Source of the DNA: JBMOKT01 sp049323895
GTDB lineage: Bacteria > Bacillota > Peptococcia > Peptococcales > BICA1-8
Assembly (NCBI GenBank): GCA_049323895.1
Contig: JBMOKT010000006.1
Coordinates: 1 to 64,000 of the forward strand
Direction: 5' to 3'
DNA length: 64,000 bases
The position numbers and the translations under genes were made by a program. This document shows positions 60,254 through 64,000 of this stretch, piece after piece. Position 1 is the first letter of the stretch. Each line of letters starts with the position of its first letter. The notes under the pieces are model-generated. The model saw only the letters and a list, made by a program, of their open reading frames with translations. It was not told the DNA's origin and searched no databases.

Positions 60254-60553
60254 TTGCGGTATAGTCAGTTTTTTATAGTTTTATTGGCTTTAAGCTGGGT
60301 CTTCATACCTCTGTCCCAGGTCAATCGTTTTCTCTTTTTGGGTGTAATAGCTATCTATTTAGCTGTTCATAACCTTGTAGGTTACTGGATAGCTTGTAAG
60401 GGAAGCTTTCAATTAAGGAAATATGAACAAATAAAAAAGAGAATGGGCGAAAAATGGGGTCCGCCTGCTTACCTGATTATCTTTGTTTTTCTTCCTCTAG
60501 CACTGGGACTTTATGTAACTATTATCGGACTGCTTATGAATATACAATACTAA
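60254..60553 (+). CDS. Small membrane protein, unknown
   Basis: Protein of 99 residues with two to three hydrophobic segments (FFIVLLALSWVFIPL; FLFLGVIAIYLAVHNLVGYW; YLIIFVFLPLALGLYVTIIGLL) joined by a basic loop (RKYEQIKKRMGEKWGPPA). TTG start after GGAGGAATGTAAT. It follows the EamA gene by 28 bp, so it may be cotranscribed. No family recognised. Confidence 0.62.
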   Translation: MRYSQFFIVLLALSWVFIPLSQVNRFLFLGVIAIYLAVHNLVGYWIACKGSFQLRKYEQIKKRMGEKWGPPAYLIIFVFLPLALGLYVTIIGLLMNIQY

Positions 60554-60565
60554 ACAAAAGCAAGC

Positions 60566-60642
60566 GGGGACGGTTCTGTCTTGCCCTATTTGGGCAAACT
60601 ACCCGTCCCCTTATCCCACCTATTAGGACAGTTGACCTGTCC
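60566..60642. repeat. GGGGAC-armed palindromes at the end of ysxC
   Basis: First: GGGGACGG ... CCGTCCCC (60566-60610) with an inner TTGCCC / GGGCAA stem around TATTT. Second: GGACAG-TTGAC-CTGTCC (60626-60642), inside the last codons of ysxC. Same type of arm as 41744-41794. May act as a bidirectional terminator. Confidence 0.7.
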
Positions 60643-61231
60643 CCGCGTTCCCTATTTTGGCGGAAAGCCAATTGTGTATTTCCTCTACGCCCTCACCTGT
60701 AACGGCTGAAAAAACCACTATCTGCTGTTCCTTGGGCAGATTCATCTTAGCTCTAATTTCTTTTAGGTGCTTCTGGTACTGACCCCGTGAGATCTTATCC
60801 CCCTTAGTAGCTACAACTAAGGTAGGAATATCAAAATGCAGCAGCCAGTCATACATAGTCACATCATCATTACTAGGGGAGTGACGTATATCCACAATGT
60901 GGATGACACCTTTCAAAACATCCCTGCCCGAAAGATATTCTTCAATAAACTTACCCCATTGTTCTTTAACACCTACTGAAACCTTGGCAAACCCGTAACC
61001 AGGCAAATCAACAAAAAAGAATTCTTTGTTTATTAAATAAAAATTCAATGTCTGGGTTTTACCAGGCTTACCGCTGGTTCGGGCTAAGTTCTTCCGGTTA
61101 ATCACCTTATTTATCAAAGATGATTTACCAACGTTAGAACGCCCAGCCAGGGCGATTTCAGGCACTCCCAGCTGGGGATACTGTTTCTTGCTGACTGCAC
61201 TTATTACAAACTCAGAACTTTTAATAATCAC
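60623..61231 (-). CDS. ysxC: Ribosome biogenesis GTP-binding protein YsxC/EngB
   Basis: GTPase of 202 residues: G1 GRSNVGKSSLINKVI, G3 DLPGYGFA, G4 TKGD, G5 SAVTGEG. Needed for 50S subunit assembly. The last nine or so residues (GNAGTGQLS) are encoded by the GGGGACAG repeat that follows, so the natural C-terminus has been altered. Start ATG after GGAGGATTAGTAAGTG. Follows lon by 3 bp, as in lonB-lon-ysxC clusters of Firmicutes. Confidence 0.93.
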   Translation of the reverse strand: MIIKSSEFVISAVSKKQYPQLGVPEIALAGRSNVGKSSLINKVINRKNLARTSGKPGKTQTLNFYLINKEFFFVDLPGYGFAKVSVGVKEQWGKFIEEYLSGRDVLKGVIHIVDIRHSPSNDDVTMYDWLLHFDIPTLVVATKGDKISRGQYQKHLKEIRAKMNLPKEQQIVVFSAVTGEGVEEIHNWLSAKIGNAGTGQLS

Positions 61232-61234
61232 TTA

Positions 61235-63550
61235 CTAATCCTCCACTAATCCCTTCTTTAAAACCTCATCCATATGTTCAACTAATATAAATTCCAGCTT
61301 TCTCTTTATGTTGGCGGGAATATCTTCTAAATCTTTTTCATTTTCCTTGGGTAAAATTATTATTTTACTGCCTGCGCGATGTGCGGCTAGGACTTTTTCT
61401 TTGATACCGCCAACAGGAAGGACTCTTCCCCTTAGGGTTATTTCCCCTGTCATAGCAACATCTTTGCGTATTTTTCGCTTAGACAAGGCCGAAGCTAATG
61501 CGGTTGCCATGGTAATTCCAGCTGAAGGACCGTCCTTAGGAATAGCACCCTCCGGCACATGGATGTGTATATCATATTTTTCATGGAAGTCTTCCTCAAT
61601 TTCCAACTCTTTAGCTTTGCTTCTAACATAGCTAAATCCGGCTTGGGCAGATTCCTTCATAACGTCCCCCAGCTTACCTGTTAATAAAAGTTTCCCTTTG
61701 CCGCCCAAGAGGGAGACTTCGATTTGCAGGATATCTCCGCCTACTTCTGTCCAAGCTAGGCCTGTAGCTACCCCAACTTCGTTATCCTTTTCGGTAGTAC
61801 CGTACCTGTATCTGGGAATGCCCAAATAATTAGGCAGATTTTGGGTGGAAACCCTTACTTTTTTGTCCTTATCTTTAACAATTTCCTTAGCTGCCTTTCT
61901 GCAGATACCAGCTATTTCCCTTTCCAAATTCCTTACACCGGCTTCCCTGGTATACAAGCGAACAATTTGCAGTAAAGTGTTTTCAGAAACCTGGAGCTGG
62001 TCATCCTCCAAACCATGCTCTTTCATCTGTTTGGGGAGCAAGTACTTCTCGGCAATTTTAACTTTCTCTTCCTCAGTGTACCCAGAAATACGGATTACTT
62101 CCATCCTGTCCAAAAGAGGTCTAGGTATATTGTAAATTACATTGGCGGTAGTAACAAACATTACATTGGAAAGATCAAAAGGAACCTCAATGTAATGGTC
62201 ACTAAAGGTATTATTCTGTTCAGGGTCTAAAACTTCCAACAAAGCTGCCGACGGATCGCCCCGGAAATCCATGCTCATTTTATCTATTTCATCCAGCAGA
62301 AAAACAGGATTATTGGAGCCGGAATTTCTCATGCCTTGTATAATTCTACCAGGCATTGCTCCAACATAGGTTCTTCTATGACCCCTAATCTCTGCTTCAT
62401 CCCGCACTCCGCCTAAGGACATACGGACAAATTTGCGTTCCAGCGCCCGTGAGATAGATTTTGCCAAGGATGTCTTACCAACTCCCGGAGGACCTACAAA
62501 GCAAAGTATAGGTCCTTTCATTTTATTTGCTAGTTGCCGGACTGCAAGATATTCTAAGATTCTCTCTTTAGCCTTTTTCAAGCCGTAATGGTCTTCATCA
62601 AGAATTTCCTCAGCCAAATCAATATCCAGTCTATCTTCCGTAGTTTCATTCCAAGGAAGGGCCAAAAGCCAATCCAAGTAATTCCTAACAACAGAAGCCT
62701 CCGCCACCATGGGAGGCATTTTTTCTAACCGCTCTACCTCTTTAAGGGCCTTTTCTTCTACCTCTTCGGGGAGGTTTGCTTCAGCAATACGCTCCCTTAG
62801 TTCATCAGCCTCTGCTGCTCTTTCATCCTTTTCACCCAGCTCTTTTTGAATTGCCTTCAACTGCTCCCTCAGATAATATTCTTTTTGGGTTTTTTCCATC
62901 TGCTTTCGGACACGAGAGTTTATTTTCCTTTCTAGCTCAAGTATCTCCAATTCCCTGGTTAGAATGCCGTATAACTTTTCAAGCCTGTCCTTAACGGAAA
63001 CGGATTCTAAAATCTGCTGTTTATCTGAAACCTTAAGAGAGAGATGGGAAGCAATGACATCGGCCAGCCTGCCTGGATCCTCCAATGTTACTACCGCTAT
63101 CACAGTTTCCGGTGGTATCTTTTTGCTTATTTTTACATACTGTTCGAACTGAAAAGTAACACTACGCATTAATGCTTCAATTTCAGCACTTTTTTCCGAC
63201 TCTTCATTGTATTCCTCAAGCTTAGCTTTAAAAAATGGTTCTGTAGCTACTATTTCCATGGATTTTGCCCTATGTAGACCTTCAACCAGAACCCTTATTG
63301 TCCCGCCGGGAAGCTTAAGAATTTGTTTGATTTCAGCTACTGAACCTACCTGGTAAATATCTTCCTGCATAGGCTCATCAGTTTCAGCTTCCTTTTGGGT
63401 TGCCAAAAATATCTGTTTATCTTGAATCATGGCTTCTTCGATAGCAGAGATTGACTTGGCACGCCCTACATCCAAATGAATTACCATATAGGGAAAAACT
63501 AAAACCCCCCGCAAGGGCAATACAGGAAGAAGTCTATTTTTCTCCGACAT
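61235..63550 (-). CDS. lon: ATP-dependent protease Lon
   Basis: Protein of 771 residues. LON N-domain (LLPVLPLRGVLVFPYMVIHL), AAA+ module with Walker A GPPGVGKTSLAKSI and Walker B PVFLLDEIDKM, and the protease domain with catalytic Ser in PKDGPSAGITMA and Lys in GIKEKVLAAHRAG. Degrades misfolded and regulatory proteins. GGAGGTGAAGTAA precedes the ATG. Between lonB and ysxC. Confidence 0.97.
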   Translation of the reverse strand: MSEKNRLLPVLPLRGVLVFPYMVIHLDVGRAKSISAIEEAMIQDKQIFLATQKEAETDEPMQEDIYQVGSVAEIKQILKLPGGTIRVLVEGLHRAKSMEIVATEPFFKAKLEEYNEESEKSAEIEALMRSVTFQFEQYVKISKKIPPETVIAVVTLEDPGRLADVIASHLSLKVSDKQQILESVSVKDRLEKLYGILTRELEILELERKINSRVRKQMEKTQKEYYLREQLKAIQKELGEKDERAAEADELRERIAEANLPEEVEEKALKEVERLEKMPPMVAEASVVRNYLDWLLALPWNETTEDRLDIDLAEEILDEDHYGLKKAKERILEYLAVRQLANKMKGPILCFVGPPGVGKTSLAKSISRALERKFVRMSLGGVRDEAEIRGHRRTYVGAMPGRIIQGMRNSGSNNPVFLLDEIDKMSMDFRGDPSAALLEVLDPEQNNTFSDHYIEVPFDLSNVMFVTTANVIYNIPRPLLDRMEVIRISGYTEEEKVKIAEKYLLPKQMKEHGLEDDQLQVSENTLLQIVRLYTREAGVRNLEREIAGICRKAAKEIVKDKDKKVRVSTQNLPNYLGIPRYRYGTTEKDNEVGVATGLAWTEVGGDILQIEVSLLGGKGKLLLTGKLGDVMKESAQAGFSYVRSKAKELEIEEDFHEKYDIHIHVPEGAIPKDGPSAGITMATALASALSKRKIRKDVAMTGEITLRGRVLPVGGIKEKVLAAHRAGSKIIILPKENEKDLEDIPANIKRKLEFILVEHMDEVLKKGLVED

Positions 63551-63671
63551 TTACTTCACCTCCTAGTAAAACTATTTCACAAATAATATATTCTGCCGCA
63601 TTTTCCTTACTCCTTCTTTTTAATGCTGTAAAATACATAACCCTGTAATTATAACCCATTAATATGTTCTT

Positions 63672-64000
63672 TTAACCAAGGGGTATGGGTTGTTTTGTTA
63701 ACTCAATAACAGGTGCTTTATTTAATTCCTCTTCCTGTCGGGTGGTTTTTAATAGCGCTAATTCAACAACTTCTTCCAAACGCTCGACAGGAATAACCTT
63801 AATTCCCGAAATTATCTCAAAAATACGCTGCCAATTGTCCTTAGGTATTATTACCCTTGTAGCCCCGGCCTGTCGAGCAGCTTCAACTTTTGCAATTACC
63901 CCTCCCACTGGCTTGACATGACCCCGGATAGAAACCTCTCCAGTCATGGCAATCCTGTTATCTATTGGAGTATTTTTAATAGCTGAGTACACTGCTGTGG
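63672..64000 (-). CDS. lonB: LonB-type ATP-dependent protease, C-terminal part (cut by window edge)
   Basis: The frame runs off the window end; the 109 residues visible read TAVYSAIKNTPIDNRIAMTG, EVSIRGHVKPVGGVIAKVEA (catalytic Lys region) and VIIPKDNWQ, which is the protease domain of the membrane-type or sporulation LonB. Lon also has such a domain, but the C-terminal tail (ELTKQPIPLG) and position upstream of lon fit LonB. The AAA+ part and start lie outside. Confidence 0.85.
   Translation of the reverse strand, partial: TAVYSAIKNTPIDNRIAMTGEVSIRGHVKPVGGVIAKVEAARQAGATRVIIPKDNWQRIFEIISGIKVIPVERLEEVVELALLKTTRQEEELNKAPVIELTKQPIPLG

Overview
The window looks like a chromosomal segment of an anaerobic, spore-former-type Clostridia (Peptococcaceae-like Firmicute). 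The pointers are AT-rich DNA, strong GGAGG ribosome binding sites with frequent TTG/GTG starts, a valS T-box, rex, a lonB-lon-ysxC block, and mreBCD-mrdA-minCDE-rodA in standard clostridial order. Species cannot be named from sequence alone. No rRNA, tRNA, CRISPR array, intact insertion sequence or prophage was seen.

Left part (1-9.4 kb): a glycyl radical enzyme with the active-site set of trans-4-hydroxy-L-proline dehydratase (HypD) and its activase; a remnant of a chemotaxis receptor tail; a Cys-rich small-domain protein; a ferritin-like protein with two small hypothetical genes; a PAS histidine kinase split by a one-base frameshift, followed by an SDR oxidoreductase; and asnB with a hairpin in its leader.

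Middle part (9.7-34.9 kb): mainly redox and sulfur genes. It holds a Tat-exported split-Soret cytochrome, ResB/CcsA cytochrome c maturation, an SsuABC-like importer, a LarA-like protein, and a five-gene operon encoding a DASS anion transporter, AprA-like and AprB-like subunits, an HdrA-N/MvhD/ferredoxin electron carrier without a flavin domain, and a solo HdrA-N-like protein, with a Crp/Fnr regulator beside it. Then come a TPR protein, ahbC-ahbA-ahbB (siroheme-to-heme pathway), a six-heme lipoprotein cytochrome with a membrane cytochrome b, a HEAT-repeat protein, a radical-SAM-like protein without its cluster motif, FeoA, a LysR regulator, and YeeE-TusA-YeeE. Heme made by the Ahb route, attached by ResB/CcsA and displayed on exported cytochromes would form one electron-output system; the AprBA-like operon is the least conventional part.

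Right part (35-64 kb): housekeeping genes. These are tatC, degV family, a Na/Pi cotransporter, rhomboid, rodA, minEDC, mrdA, mreDCB, radC, maf, rex, a SPOR protein, folC, T-box-valS, an orphan ABC binding protein, an EamA transporter, ysxC, lon and a partial lonB at the edge.

The intergenic spaces carry several unexplained repeats: a period-7 family (TGGCTAG-like units) at many loci, a longer element with a 30-bp identical core holding a DnaA-box sequence (two copies), a 24-bp core repeat beside terminators (two copies), and GGGGAC-armed palindromes, one of which supplies the last codons of ysxC.
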